Assembly (NCBI RefSeq): GCF_950295315.1
Contig: NC_080177.1
Span: 84,696,716 to 84,760,715, forward strand
Length of the DNA: 64,000 bases
Direction: 5' to 3'
From: Erinaceus europaeus
Lineage: Eukaryota; Chordata; Mammalia; Eulipotyphla; Erinaceidae
The position numbers were made by a program, and so were the translations under genes. Under the pieces are notes generated by a model. It ran no database searches, was not told the DNA's origin, and worked only from the letters and a program-made list of their open reading frames with translations. Below, piece by piece: positions 54,406-64,000 of the stretch. Position 1 is the first letter of the stretch. Every line of letters begins with the position of its first letter.

Positions 54406-55575
54406 AAATCCTAGACCTCTGGTGGCTGATGTCTCTGTCACTGTACCCCAGTCACCTTGTGACCATCATGAAATCCTAGACCTCTGGTGGCTGATGACTC
54501 TGTCACTGTACCCCAGTCACCTTGTGACCATCATGAAATCCTAGACCACTGGTGGCTGATGTCTCTGTCACTGTACCCCAGTCACCTTGTGACCATCATG
54601 AAATCCTAGACCTCTGGTGGCTGATGACTCTGTCACTGTACCCCAGTCACCTTGTGACCATCATGAAATCCTAGACCTCTGGTGGCTGATGTCCCTGTCA
54701 CTGTACCCCAGTCATCTTGTGACCATCATGAAATCCTAGACCTCTGGTGGCTGATGTCTCTGTCACTGTACCCCAGTCACCTTGTGACCATCATGAAATC
54801 CTAGACCTCTGGTGGCTGATGTCTCTGTCACTGTACCCCAGTCACCTTGTGACCATCATGAAATCCTAGACCTCTGGTGGCTGATGACTCTGTCACTGTA
54901 CCCCAGTCACCTTGTGACCATCATGAAATCCTAGACCACTGGTGGCTGATGTCTCTGTCACTGTACCCCAGTCACCTTGTGACCATCATGAAATCCTAGA
55001 CCTCTGGTGGCTGATGACTCTGTCACTGTACCCCAGTCACCTTGTGACCATCATGAAATCCTAGACCTCTGGTGGCTGATGTCCCTGTCACTGTACCCCA
55101 GTCATCTTGTGACCATCATGAAATCCTAGACCTCTGGTGGCTGATGTCTCTGTCACTGTACCCCAGTCACCTTGTGACCATCATGAAATCCTAGACCTCT
55201 GGTGGCTGATGTCTCTGTCACTGTACCCCAGTCACCTTGTGACCATCATGAAATCCTAGACCTCTGGTGGCTGATGTCCCTGTCACTGTACCCCAGTCAT
55301 CTTGTGACCATCATGAAATCCTAGACCTCTGGTGGCTGATGTCTCTGTCACTGTACCCCAGTCACCTTGTGACCATCATGAAATCCTAGACCTCTGGTGG
55401 CTGATGTCTCTGTCACTGTACCCCAGTCACCTTGTGACCATCATGAAATCCTAGACCTCTGGTGGCTGATGTCCCTGTCACTGTACCCCAGTCATCTTGT
55501 GACCATCATGAAATCCTAGACCTCTGGTGGCTGATGTCTCCGTCACTGTACCCCAGCCATCTTGTGACCATCATG
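54406..55575 (+). repeat. 65-bp minisatellite, exactly 18 copies, with higher-order order
   Basis: Units starting AAATCCTAGACCTCTGG recur every 65 bp with no indel. Four unit types are distinguished by CCACT for CCTCT, GACTCT or GTCCCT for GTCTCT, and GTCAT for GTCAC. The type order is N D A D C N, N D A D C N, N C N, N C N': a 390-bp higher-order unit twice, then a 195-bp unit twice. Each unit holds GTCACCTTGTGAC, a small inverted repeat. Confidence 0.96.
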
Positions 55576-55624
55576 AAATCACTAAGAAGAGTGTATTAAT
55601 TTTTTTTAAGTTGTTAAAGTAATG

Positions 55625-55790
55625 TCTGGCAAGTTTGCTCAGCTGCACAGTCACACTAGTGACCAGGAATTCAGCCCAACCCTCACCTGCACCAGTAAAC
55701 ATTTTGGTGCTTTGGTATCTTTCTTTTCTCTCTCTCTTCCTCATCCTCTGTCTCTGTCTCTCTCTTTCCCCCCTTTGTATCAAAAAAATT
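55625..55790 (+). mobile_element. Old SINE, diverged
   Basis: CAACCCTCACCTGCACCAG, CT-rich body and CCCTTTGTATCAAAAAAATT suggest the 3' half of an old tRNA-derived SINE. Confidence 0.5.
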
Positions 55791-55841
55791 GACCTGGGAT
55801 AATGAAGCCCAGATATTATCAAAAAAACAGTTGAGTAAGGA

Positions 55842-56113
55842 ATCAGGTGTAGCGCAGCGGGTTAAGCGCACCTGGCGCAAAGTGCAAGGACAGGCAGAAG
55901 GATCCTGGTTCAAGGCCCCAGCTCCCCACCTGCAGGTGAGTCACTTCACAAGCAGTGAAGCAGGTCTGCAGGTGTCTGTCTTTCCTCCTCTCTGCCTTTC
56001 CCTCCTCTCTCTATTTCTCTCTGTCCTATTCAACCATGATGATAACAGCAGCAATAATAACTACAATAATAAAAAAAGAAAACAAGGACAACAAAAGTGA
56101 AAATAAATAAACA
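55842..56113 (+). mobile_element. SINE-A, near full length
   Basis: GTGTAGCGCAGCGGGTTAAG head, GATCCTGGTTCAAGGCCCC, body and ACAGCAGCAATAATAAC tail with AAATAAATAAAC. Confidence 0.93.
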
Positions 56114-56416
56114 GCTGACTATTAGGTCCATTGATTCTTGAGTGACATGCAATGACATGAAACTGGTGAAGGTAGGACCATTTGCTAGCCTGAAATGCAG
56201 ACGGCAACAAGATGCAGTGAGTGGCCAGTAGTAGGGCTCTGTGACCATGGGAAGCCACCCTGGCTTTATTCTTCACCAGGAAGAGCTCGTTTGGTGATGC
56301 TCAGATGTGTAAGTGGTTTGGGAACAGGATCCACTGCAGGTCTCAGTAGCTTCTTTTTGCCCCTTCGTCTCCACAGTCCAGGTCATGTTAAATGAGTCAC
56401 ATTAGCTCCAACTGTC
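56114..56416. other. Unique DNA
   Basis: Nothing recognised. Confidence 0.4.
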
Positions 56417-56422
56417 CCCCTG

Positions 56423-56880
56423 TGCTGGGATAGCCTGAGGGTACTGCTTCCCGTGCTCTCTGGGTTGGAGAGAACTCAACTGGAGCCGATCTAGGCTGCT
56501 GCATGGGAGAGGGATCAGGAACTCGTGCTGCACTAACTTCGCAGGAGATACACTCTGGAACTCTCGGGGCCGGAAAGCAATTTCCAAGTGTCTTTAATCA
56601 GAAGAGCAGCTATTTTTATACTCTCCAAGTAGGGTGGAAACAGGATGTGATAGAGAGAGGGTGGAGTGAAAAGTGACTGGTGAAAATCAGAGTGTGACAA
56701 GGAGGGGGCGGAGCAGGTGAGAATCCTATCACTGAACCACCAATGCCCTGGAGGGAGTGCTTTATGTAAATGTAAAAGTGATTTATGTAAATAGACCAAA
56801 GCTTTGAATGGGATTAAATCTATCCCTATATAGGCATATGGCTAAGCAGAAGCCAGGGGGAGCTGGCATACTATCCAACA
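56423..56880 (-). mobile_element. Solo endogenous retroviral LTR (copy 3)
   Basis: Perfect 6-bp duplication CCCCTG (56417-56422 and 56881-56886). Termini TGCT...AACA on + give TGTT...AGCA on the sense strand. It shares CCAAGTAGGGTGGAAACAGG, GAAAAGTGACTGGTGAAAAT and AACCACCAATGCCCTGG with copies 1 and 2, but its R/U5 side differs. TATAAAAATA (minus, about 56613-56623) is the TATA box. It has two TATGTAAAT cores and no extra 22-bp units. Confidence 0.87.
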
Positions 56881-56899
56881 CCCCTGGAGAAGTGGGACA

Positions 56900-57168
56900 G
56901 TTGTGGGCATGGCAGTGGCTCACCCAGTTGAGCGGAGGCATCTTTGTGCAGAAGGGCCAGGTTTGAGCCCCGCTTCCCAGTACTCCACCACAGAGGGGCT
57001 TCAGACGTCTCTCTCTCTCTCTCTCCCTCCCTTTTTGTCTCCCCTTCCCTTTCTATTTTTCTTTGTCCTGTCAAATAAAAGAAAAAGAAATAAAATAAAA
57101 GGGGAAAATGGACTGGGAGCCTTTGGTTTTTGCCAGCACTCAGCCCCAACAAGAACCTTGGTGAATCA
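56900..57168 (+). mobile_element. Diverged SINE with 3' extension
   Basis: GCAGTGGCTCACCCAGTTGA, GGTTTGAGCCCCGCTTCCC, CT-rich body, AAATAAAAGAAAAAG, then CAGCACTCAGCCCCAACAAG. Confidence 0.75.
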
Positions 57169-57489
57169 AACAGAAATGGGACGTCTGACTTTGACTCTCT
57201 AGCCTTACCTTTCAGATCAAATATTTGTGAGTGACTGTAGCCCTGGCCTCTCTTCAGCCAGCCTTTATGTGTCTCTGCCTTTATTAAAAGTGCAAGAGGT
57301 GACTGACATCATTCCATGAGGGTGATGGCAGCTTCGGGGAGAGCAGACTATTTTATTTCAGAAAATTGTAGCTTTTGCTAGTTGTGTTTACCTTGATGAA
57401 ACCAGGAAAACTATAAATAATACTTAGGTTAGAAAATACATTATGAGAATTTTTAAACGTAAGCCTATTTTTTCCTCTGTAATTATGAT
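57169..57489. other. Unique DNA
   Basis: Nothing recognised. Confidence 0.35.
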
Positions 57490-57770
57490 AAATTATAATA
57501 AGTGAGAGAAGCCAATGACAGATGAATGCCCAGTGATGTCATTTATAAGTGGGACCTAATAGTTAGGAGCAGGGAGGAAGAAGACAAAGTGAAACATGAA
57601 CTGGGCTTGGCATCAAAGCAAAGACTGGGGGAAGTGGGTATGTGGAGAGGGTGAAGAATGGTGTGGGGCCCAGTACATAAGACGTTATATGCAGGTGACC
57701 GTGACTGCACTGTAAAGCCCTAAGCTCCTCAATAAAAATTTAAAAGAAAGAACAAAGAAAATGAAGAAGA
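57490..57770 (+). mobile_element. Old L1 3' end
   Basis: AAGTGAGAGAAGCCAATGAC, GATGTCATTTATAAGTGGGA and the terminal CTCCTCAATAAAAATTT fit a mammalian L1 3' end. Confidence 0.65.
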
Positions 57771-57779
57771 AATTGCATC

Positions 57780-57990
57780 ATGAGGCCAGGTGGCGGCTCA
57801 CCTGGTTGAACTCATGCAACTGGTTGTTACAGTGTGCAAGGACCTGGGTTCAAGCCCTTGGTCCCCATCTGCAGGGGTAAAGCTTTGCGAGTGGTGAAGC
57901 AGGGCTGCAGTTATCTCTCTTCCTCTCTGTCTTTCCCCTACCTTCTCAATTTCTAGCTTTCTCTATCCAATAAATAAATGAATAAAGATA
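57780..57990 (+). mobile_element. SINE-B, near full length
   Basis: GGCCAGGTGGCGGCTCACCT head, GACCTGGGTTCAAGCCC, AAGCAGGGCTGCAG, TATCCAATAAATAAATG tail. A 15-bp insertion (CATGCAACTGGTTGT region) lies in the head. Confidence 0.93.
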
Positions 57991-57994
57991 AAAA

Positions 57995-58250
57995 TGAGAT
58001 ACAAGTGGTTACAGACTCCATTAAAAACGAAAGAGAAATGACACCAGCTACTGTTGAAGCAGAGAGGAGCAGATACAACTGAAATGGATGACTGAATGCT
58101 GTGAAATTGACACTCTAGAGAAAATGGATAAAAAGTTGAGAAATACAAACTGCCAAGACTGAACTGGGGAAAGCTAGTGGACCTGAGTGGATCATATATA
58201 ATCGAGCCTAGATACGGAGGAGAGAATCTGAAGAGAAAGAAAGCAAGACC
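57995..58250 (+). mobile_element. Probable old L1 ORF2 fragment
   Basis: GAGAAAATGGATAAAAAGTT and ACAAACTGCCAAGACTGAAC match a conserved ORF2 stretch. Confidence 0.55.
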
Positions 58251-59148
58251 AGTATTTCTGTCTGTGCCATATGTGTCCTTGGTCAAAATCTCTTTGAGCC
58301 TCTCTCATTTATAAATAATTGGAACAAACCTGGTGACCGCTGGTTTACTCTGAATCGTAAAGTCATGGAGGGCAAAGGCTTTGTGCCTAGCGGACCTTGA
58401 GTCGTCTTTATGGAGAAAATGGGTGAAGGAATAAGAAGTGACATTTTGAGCTCCTTGGTGCTTTTATTTATTTATTTTTTCCATTAAGCAATCAATAGTA
58501 AATAATAAGGCTGGGAAATTGACATGTGATTTTATGTAGCAGAAAGTGTGGCTTCGCTGAACCAGACATGCAGTAACATACTGATGTAGAACGAGGGTTG
58601 CGTCCATGCGTCGGTGCCCTTTGTTCATTCACACTCTACAGGTTTCTAAGAATGATTGTTAGAGGCAAACCACTGACAGAAATGCTTCTCTGTCTGCTAA
58701 GGAGGGAATGAAATATCCTGTGGGCCATCACAGGACATTTTGTAACGGTGACACAAAGTTCAATGAAGCTTGTTGGAATGCAGAGCTGGACAGTTGATGA
58801 TTCCTGAGTCATATCTCCCCTGAGGACAGCGAGTCAGAGAGAGATTATGCAGGTTAGCAGGATTTTGAAAATGGAGATCAAAGCATGTATTGCTGTGTCA
58901 GACTTCAGAGAGAAAAGTGCTTTCTGAGGAAATCTGACAGGAGCTTAACCACGGATCTCTTCACCTGTAGGGGTGGAGTCTGCTGGCCACCATCACAGTG
59001 TCTGTTTGTCCTTTCTTCATGCTATCAAAGCCCTGCTCTCAGTGGGAGAGCTGACTTTGCCTCAGGAGAAAGCATTTCCAATGAATGTATCTTGCAAACA
59101 GGGCAGTTATATATCATCACTGGAATCAGCAAACAGAAGCTTGAGATT
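58251..59148. other. Unique DNA
   Basis: Nothing recognised. The 157-codon frame from 58885 is open through unique DNA into the SINE that follows. Confidence 0.4.
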
Positions 59149-59486
59149 ATTATTACTGTTTTTGCCTCCAGGGTTATTGCTGGGGCTTGGTGCCTGCACT
59201 ACATGAATCCACTGCTCCTGGAGGCCATTTTCCCCATTTTGTTGCCCTTATTATTGATGTTATTATTTTGCCATTGCTTTTGTTGTTGTTGGATAGGACA
59301 GAGAGGAATGGAGAGAGGAGGGAAAGACAGAGAGGAGGAGAGAAAGACAGACACCTGAAGACTTGCTTCACTGTTTGTGAAGCAACTGCCCTGCAGGTGG
59401 GGAGCTAGGGCCTTGAACCGGGATCCTTATGCCGGTACTTGCGCTTCATGCCATGTGCGCTTAACCCGTTGTGCCACCCTCAGCCC
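59149..59486 (-). mobile_element. SINE-A with 3' extension
   Basis: GCCTCCAGGGTTATTGCTGG, TTTGTTGCCCTTATTATTG, body, CCTTGAACCGGGATCC, head TAACCCGTTGTGCCACC. AGCTTGA flanks both ends. Confidence 0.92.
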
Positions 59487-59607
59487 TCAGCTTGAATTTA
59501 TTGAATGGGATTTCAGTGGTTCCAGAGAAACAAAAATTCAAGGAAGTGAAAAGATAGCCTGTAGAATGGTTAAAAAATGTCCTCCAAATTCTGTATATGT
59601 AGATATA

Positions 59608-59641
59608 TATATATGTGTGTGTGTGTTTGTGTGTGTGTATT
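59608..59641. repeat. (TA)n(TG)n microsatellite
   Basis: ATATATATATGTGTGTGTGT followed by more GT. Confidence 0.9.
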
Positions 59642-59694
59642 CTACAATATACAATCATTCAAATTATGTAACTTTATAAACAACAAAAAGATAG

Positions 59695-59978
59695 CCTACT
59701 GTACAAATGTGCAATGAATCTGAACAGCTATTTCTCCAAAGAACACACACAGATTCCCAGTGAGCACACGAAAAGACACTTGGTAACCTTAGTCACTAGG
59801 GAATGAAAACATAAAAATCACAGTGAGGTCTCATTTCACATGCACTACAAAGCTGTAAGAAAACACAGAAATAAAATAAAATAAAAATATTTCCGGACAT
59901 AGATAAACTAGAACCCTCTTGCCTCTGACATTGGAGAGGGGATGGGAATGACAGCCTTTGGAGAGCCTTTGTGTGTGT

Positions 59979-60012
<34 letters not shown>

Positions 60013-60315
60013 ATGTATGTGTGTGTACATGTGTGTGTGTGTGTGTGTGTCTGTTTAGAGATAGTGACCACAAGGTGATTCCTCTCTGATATGCACGGTA
60101 TTGACAAGCTAACTCTAGTCTCCCCTGCTCAAGTTCTGCAATGTACCCACTCCCCATGTACCCTGTCAGTGAAAAAAAAAAAAATTGACAGGTCTTCAAA
60201 AAGTTAAAGTGACTATATGACCCAGCAACTCTGCTCTTAAGTATATCAAGGTATTAAGATGGGAAACACATCTATGTACAAATTCCTGTATGCAAATATA
60301 TAAGACGGTGTGAGT
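59695..60315 (+). mobile_element. Old L1 ORF2 fragment split by an insertion
   Basis: Left half (AACAGCTATTTCTCCAAAGA, CAGTGAGGTCTCATTTCACA) and right half (ACTATATGACCCAGCAACTC, TCTATGTACAAATTCCTGT) are consecutive parts of L1 ORF2. About 220 bp intervenes (59968-60185): a TG array plus sequence ending in poly-A. Confidence 0.75.
59968..60052. repeat. (TG)n microsatellite
   Basis: TG array with a few ATG, ACG and CATG interruptions. Confidence 0.95.
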
Positions 60316-60370
60316 TTTTCCTCCTATTTTTATCGAAGAGTAACATATTACAAGCATCCTGCAGACACAG

Positions 60371-60510
60371 GGGCACTCCCCACCTGCAGGGGGAAAGCTT
60401 TGCAAGTGGTGAAGCAGGGCTGCAGGTGTCTCTCTTTCTCTCTCCCTCTCTATCTCCCAGATTTCTGGCTATCTCTGTCCAATTAATAAAGAAGTTTAAT
60501 TTTTTTTAAA
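60371..60510 (+). mobile_element. SINE-B, 5' truncated
   Basis: Starts CTCCCCACCTGCAGGGGG and runs to GTCCAATTAATAAAG. Confidence 0.9.
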
Positions 60511-61470
60511 GCAAGACTATTAAGTAGCCTGCCAGGTGGCTCAGTAGTGGACTACAGGACCTGTGCATGTGTGATTCAAAGTCACAGACCACATTTATCA
60601 TTAAAGAGAAATCTTTCAAAATGAAGTCAAAATGAATTATTAATGTGATTATGCTATCCTGCCTTAGGCATAGTTTCTGCTTCTTGTTTCTTTTCGTGAA
60701 ATATAAAACTGCTGTACTTTCATCATGGCACTGTTGTGACAGTAGCAGATAAGAAACTTACTAGGAAGAGGTGAATGATGCTTATCGTTGGCATTATTGG
60801 AGTCTAAGTTCCTGAACTCCGAGCACTGTGTGGGAGGTGTGCCCCCAGTTTCTCACTATGCACTTGCCTAATTAAACTCTCAGCTCAACCTTGCAGAACC
60901 AAGCTTCATGTCTTTACAGCTGCAAGGATTGGCATCTGGGGGAGGTTAAGTATTCCTGAAGATGCTGAAACTGCGGTCCATCGCAAGTTCACGTTCTTCC
61001 ACAGACCACGCTGCCTCTCACACAAAGGTTAATGGAGTGTTCCTCAGACTGCTCTTCAACTCAGAACCTGGAGTGTAATTGCTCCAAGTAAAATATGAGA
61101 TTATAACGAGCTTCCTTAAATGGCACATCAACAAGATGTTTAGACTTTTATGCTGCTGGATTTCATAATTTATCTGTTTTTAATTCACACCAAGCGAAAA
61201 CATGACTTTGATGGCCTCTGTAAAACATATCGTGTGCGAAGCTGAAATGGAAGGCAGCCTGAAATGAATCGACTCCAGGGAGTTTTATAAACCGTCAGCT
61301 GGGTTTTCAGTTCCCTCTTCCTGAGAGATGAATGTGGTAGGTAGAAGGGGAGAATTTAGAGAGCGTTCTCTGACAGTCCGTGTGGTGGCACGTGCAGTTC
61401 TAACTGCAGTACAACTCACAGAGACTAAATATAGAAGGGTTGTTTTAATACTTAGGGAATAAATTTCATG
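60511..61470. other. Unique DNA
   Basis: A weak SINE-D-like head (GGTGGCTCAGTAGTGGACTA) at 60530-60595; otherwise nothing recognised. Confidence 0.4.
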
Positions 61471-61599
61471 GATAGGAACCAAGTATCTGATTGTGAAATA
61501 ATCATTATGAAAATCTTATCTTCGCTATTAAAGACAGATTAAGAATATCTATCAAATAATCAACCTAACTCAAAATGATAAAGTAGCCTTTGATTTCAC
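61471..61599 (+). repeat. 129-bp direct repeat, source copy
   Basis: Matches 62037-62165 over its whole length with five substitutions and no gaps. This copy sits in unique DNA and is probably the original. Confidence 0.93.
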
Positions 61600-61849
61600 T
61601 CATGCAAAGCAGGTCAGCAATGCCATTGGGGCTGATGACATATGAAGGTCCACTGGTGTGATTAAGTTTCTTTAGACAGATAATTTTATTTCTTCTACAA
61701 AGGAACTATTGAAACAACTGGGTAGAAAAATGACAGCTCACAATGTAAATTCAAGGATTTTGGAAAATTTAGAAATCATCTGTTGCGACATGTTAGTGCT
61801 TTGGTGTAAGAAAAACCTGTACTTGAATCCCATCTTTAACACTTGGCTC

Positions 61850-62036
61850 TGTGTGTGTGTGAGAGTGAGTGAGTGTGTGTGTAGGTATGAGTGTATGTAT
61901 CTGTGTGTGTGTGTGTGTAGGTGTGAGTGTCTGTATGCAGTGTGTGTGTGAGTGTGAATGTGAGTCTGTGTAGGTCTTAGTGTGTGAGTAAGTATGTGTG
62001 TGAGTAAGTATGTGTGTGACTGTGTGTATACATATT
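61850..62036. repeat. (TG)n array, left part
   Basis: TG repeats with GAG, AGG and TATG variants; stops at the inserted 129-bp segment. Confidence 0.95.
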
Positions 62037-62165
62037 GATAGGAACCAAGTATCTGATTATGAAATAATCATTATGAAAATCTTATCTTGGCTATTAAAGG
62101 CAGATTAAGAGTATCTTTCAAATAATCAACCTAACTCAAAATGATAAAGTAGCCTTTGATTTCAC
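62037..62165 (+). repeat. 129-bp direct repeat, copy inserted in a TG array
   Basis: Bounded on both sides by TG-rich sequence, 437 bp downstream of the end of the source copy. Confidence 0.93.
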
Positions 62166-62215
62166 ATGTGTTAGAGTGTGAATGTGTGAGTGTGTGTGAG
62201 TGTGTGTGAGTGTGC
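62166..62215. repeat. (TG)n array, right part
   Basis: Continues the TG array after the 129-bp segment. Confidence 0.9.
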
Positions 62216-62310
62216 AGGGGAATGCAGCTGAGGAGGGAGGGACTGGACCACATAGGTCCTGTACACTGATGCTGCAGCCTCTCTCTGGCCGCTCTCACTT
62301 TGATGTCCTG

Positions 62311-62704
62311 TGTTGTTAAAATTCAGAGGCTCTGGCTGGGCGGGCTAGCTTCACGGCGGGTAACAGAGACGCAGAGACAACGGCTGGGCAGAGAAGCTGT
62401 ATTTCTTTATTCAGGAACAACGATTCATAAACTAAGCCAAACTAATCACCAGACAAAACTCTGCTGTCTCTTTGCGGCGGCGCAAGCACTCTCTCTTACT
62501 CTCGAACTCAGGAACCCTCTATTACTCTGGAACTCAGGAACTCTCGAACTCTGCAACTCTTCAACTCTGGAACTCTGAAACTCTGAAACTCTGAAACTCT
62601 GGCGGGGTTCCTTGGGGCGGGGCCAAGCGGGCCCACGAAATTAGCAGGCCTGATCTAATTCTCTTGGCGGGGGAGAACTAGCACCCAATGTAAAGCATAC
62701 AGCA
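62311..62704 (-). mobile_element. Solo endogenous retroviral LTR (copy 4), related family
   Basis: Perfect 6-bp duplication GTCCTG (62305-62310 and 62705-62710). Termini TGTT...AGCA on +. CGGGCTAGCTTCACGGCGGG resembles copy 2 (GGGCTGGCTTCACGGGCGGG). TTTCTTTATTC gives AATAAAG on the sense strand. The central part differs and holds an AACTCTGGAACTCTGAAAC short tandem repeat (62510-62600). Confidence 0.85.
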
Positions 62705-62710
62705 GTCCTG

Positions 62711-63067
62711 CATTTCAGACAAACTGCTCAGGAGAGCTGAGCCTCCATCCAAGGCTCGCATGGCGGAAATGGTCGCCTTCTTTGACTGGCTTCCTGCGGA
62801 CTAAACCATTGTCATATGGAAAGGACTTGAGGAGGTGGCTTGCACTAACTGCTCAGTAGATGGAGTGTTGAGTGGGACACGTACTAAGTAGTCAGATCTT
62901 CACAGTGAGGGAAAGGAAGTGGGCATTCTGACCAAGTGGGGAACGGGAACTATGCAGACCACCAGATGTTACCAGGATGAAAGGAGATGTGGACTTGTAC
63001 GAAGCATCTTCTGTGTGCATTTGATGACATAGTACATGTTCTTCACATCTCCAGACCAGAAAGCTGC
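62711..63067. other. Unique DNA
   Basis: Nothing recognised. Confidence 0.35.
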
Positions 63068-63178
63068 CGGCCCTTGGGGAAATGGCTAAGTGGGTGGAGC
63101 ACAAAGCTAGTAGAGTCCTGATGTCCCAGCGCCACCTGGGCCAGAGGATGTTTCTCTCTCTCTCTCTCTCTCCTGTCT
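63068..63178 (+). mobile_element. SINE-D-like fragment
   Basis: GGGGAAATGGCTAAGTGGG, GAGTCCTGATGTCCCAG, GCCAGAGGATGTTTC and a (TC)n run. Confidence 0.55.
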
Positions 63179-63199
63179 TTTTAAGAAGTCTACCACTTT

Positions 63200-64000
63200 T
63201 TATTTTTATTTATTTATTTATTTTTAATTTTTTATTTAAGAAAGGATTAATGAACAAAAACATAAGGTAGGAGGGGCACAACTCCACACAATTCCCACCA
63301 CCCAATCTCCATATCCCACCCCCTCCCCTGATAGCTTTCCCATTCTCTAGCCCTCTGGGAGCATGGACCCAGGGTCATTGTGGGTTGCAGAAGGTGGAAG
63401 GTCTGGCTTCTGTAATTGCTTCCCCGCTGAACATGGGCGTTGACTGGTCGGTCCATACTCCCAGTCTGCCTCTCTCTTTCCCTAGTAAGGTGGGTCTCTG
63501 GGGAAGCTGAGCTCCAGGACACATTGGTGGGGTCTTCAGTCCAGGGAAGCCTGGCTGGCATCCTGGTGGCATCTGGAACCTGGTGATTGAAAAGAGAGTT
63601 AACATACGAAGCCAAACAATTTGTTGAGCAATCATGGATCCCAAGCTTGGAATAGTGGAGAGGAAGTGTTAGGGAGGTACTCACTGCAAACTCTAGTGTA
63701 CTTCTGCTTTCAGGTATATATTTTGCAGTAGTTTATGGATACGTGTGAACATAAGCTCTCTCACAGAAACTGGTGTATATCTAGGTTTTGGGACTTTGTT
63801 AGAAAGTGAACCACCTGAGATGGAATTAGAGTGTACTATAAAAGGAAAGGTCTCACCCGAGTAATGAAGCTGAAGGGTTGTCGTTCCACACGTGAAGTCT
63901 CTGGACACGGTCTGAGGTGAAGCATGTTGAGGTGGCAATCGTTGCGTTGGTTAGGTTGTGATCGGCGGATGCAACATTATTTGGTTTGGATTGGGAGATG
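63200..64000 (-). mobile_element. L1 3' UTR (long lineage), runs off the window
   Basis: Block-for-block match to 22740-23545 with few differences, starting from the poly-T/TTTATTTATTTATTT end. It includes CTTTCCCATTCTCTAGCCCT, GAACATGGGCGTTGACTGGT and TGGTGTATATCTAGGTTTTG. The coding part lies beyond 64000. The 145-codon minus frame is non-coding UTR. Confidence 0.93.

Noticed and set aside
54406..55575. CRISPR-like array of regular repeats
   Set aside because: The whole 65-bp unit repeats with no variable spacers, and the genome is mammalian.

Overview
The window is nuclear DNA from a mammal, most likely a hedgehog (Erinaceidae, e.g. Erinaceus). It is packed with tRNA-derived SINEs of the kind known from hedgehogs. 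It also carries a 5'-truncated copy of a Vingi-type (Ingi-related) non-LTR retrotransposon, a clade described as recently amplified in hedgehogs. L1 copies, solo LTRs and eutherian-type DNA-transposon debris complete the picture. The species call is inferred from these repeat families as I know them; no database was searched. I recognise no host protein-coding exon, rRNA, functional tRNA gene or CRISPR array. Nearly every long open frame is explained by simple repeats, SINEs, L1 or Vingi. The window reads as a gene desert or the inside of a large intron.

Repeat families used below. SINE-A: head AGTCGGGCGGTAGCGCAG, B box GGTTCGAGCCC, body GCAGGTCTGCAGGTGTCTGT, tail rich in AACAACAATAATAAC, sometimes with a 3' extension (GGCCTCCAGGAGCAGTGG ... 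CCCTGGAGGC plus poly-A). SINE-B: head GGTGGCGCACCTGGTT, body AAGCAGGGCTGCAGGTGTC, tail TATCCAATAAATAAA. SINE-C: head GCATAATGGTTATGCAAAG. SINE-D: GAGGTCCTGAGTTTGATCCC. L1 comes in two 3'-UTR lineages: a short type (about 250 bp, with GGACTGGAGTTGGTGTATTG) and a long type (over 1.3 kb).

Layout. 1-13 kb: unique DNA with scattered SINEs, a MER5A-like DNA-transposon fossil split by a 0.7-kb polypyrimidine array, a (TG)n block, and two solo LTRs with 6-bp target duplications. 13-24.9 kb: L1 3' ends, SINE-A copies, and a roughly 2.1-kb L1 with a SINE nested in it. 25-38 kb: L1 remnants, CTTT and TTC arrays, and a unique stretch at 34-36.6 kb. 38.3-40.9 kb: a + strand L1 3' end followed by a SINE carrying a 27-bp minisatellite. 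42-49 kb: L1 and SINE mosaics. 49.7-51.5 kb: the Vingi copy, whose interior was replaced by an inverted copy of DNA lying 152 bp beyond its 3' end. 52-56 kb: L1 fragments and an 18 x 65-bp minisatellite with higher-order order. 56-64 kb: two more solo LTRs, SINEs, a 129-bp duplication lodged in a TG array, and a long-type L1 running off the window end.

The sequence does not show genes working together. What it records is insertion, nesting and template switching by retroelements, and tandem arrays that grew inside old transposons.
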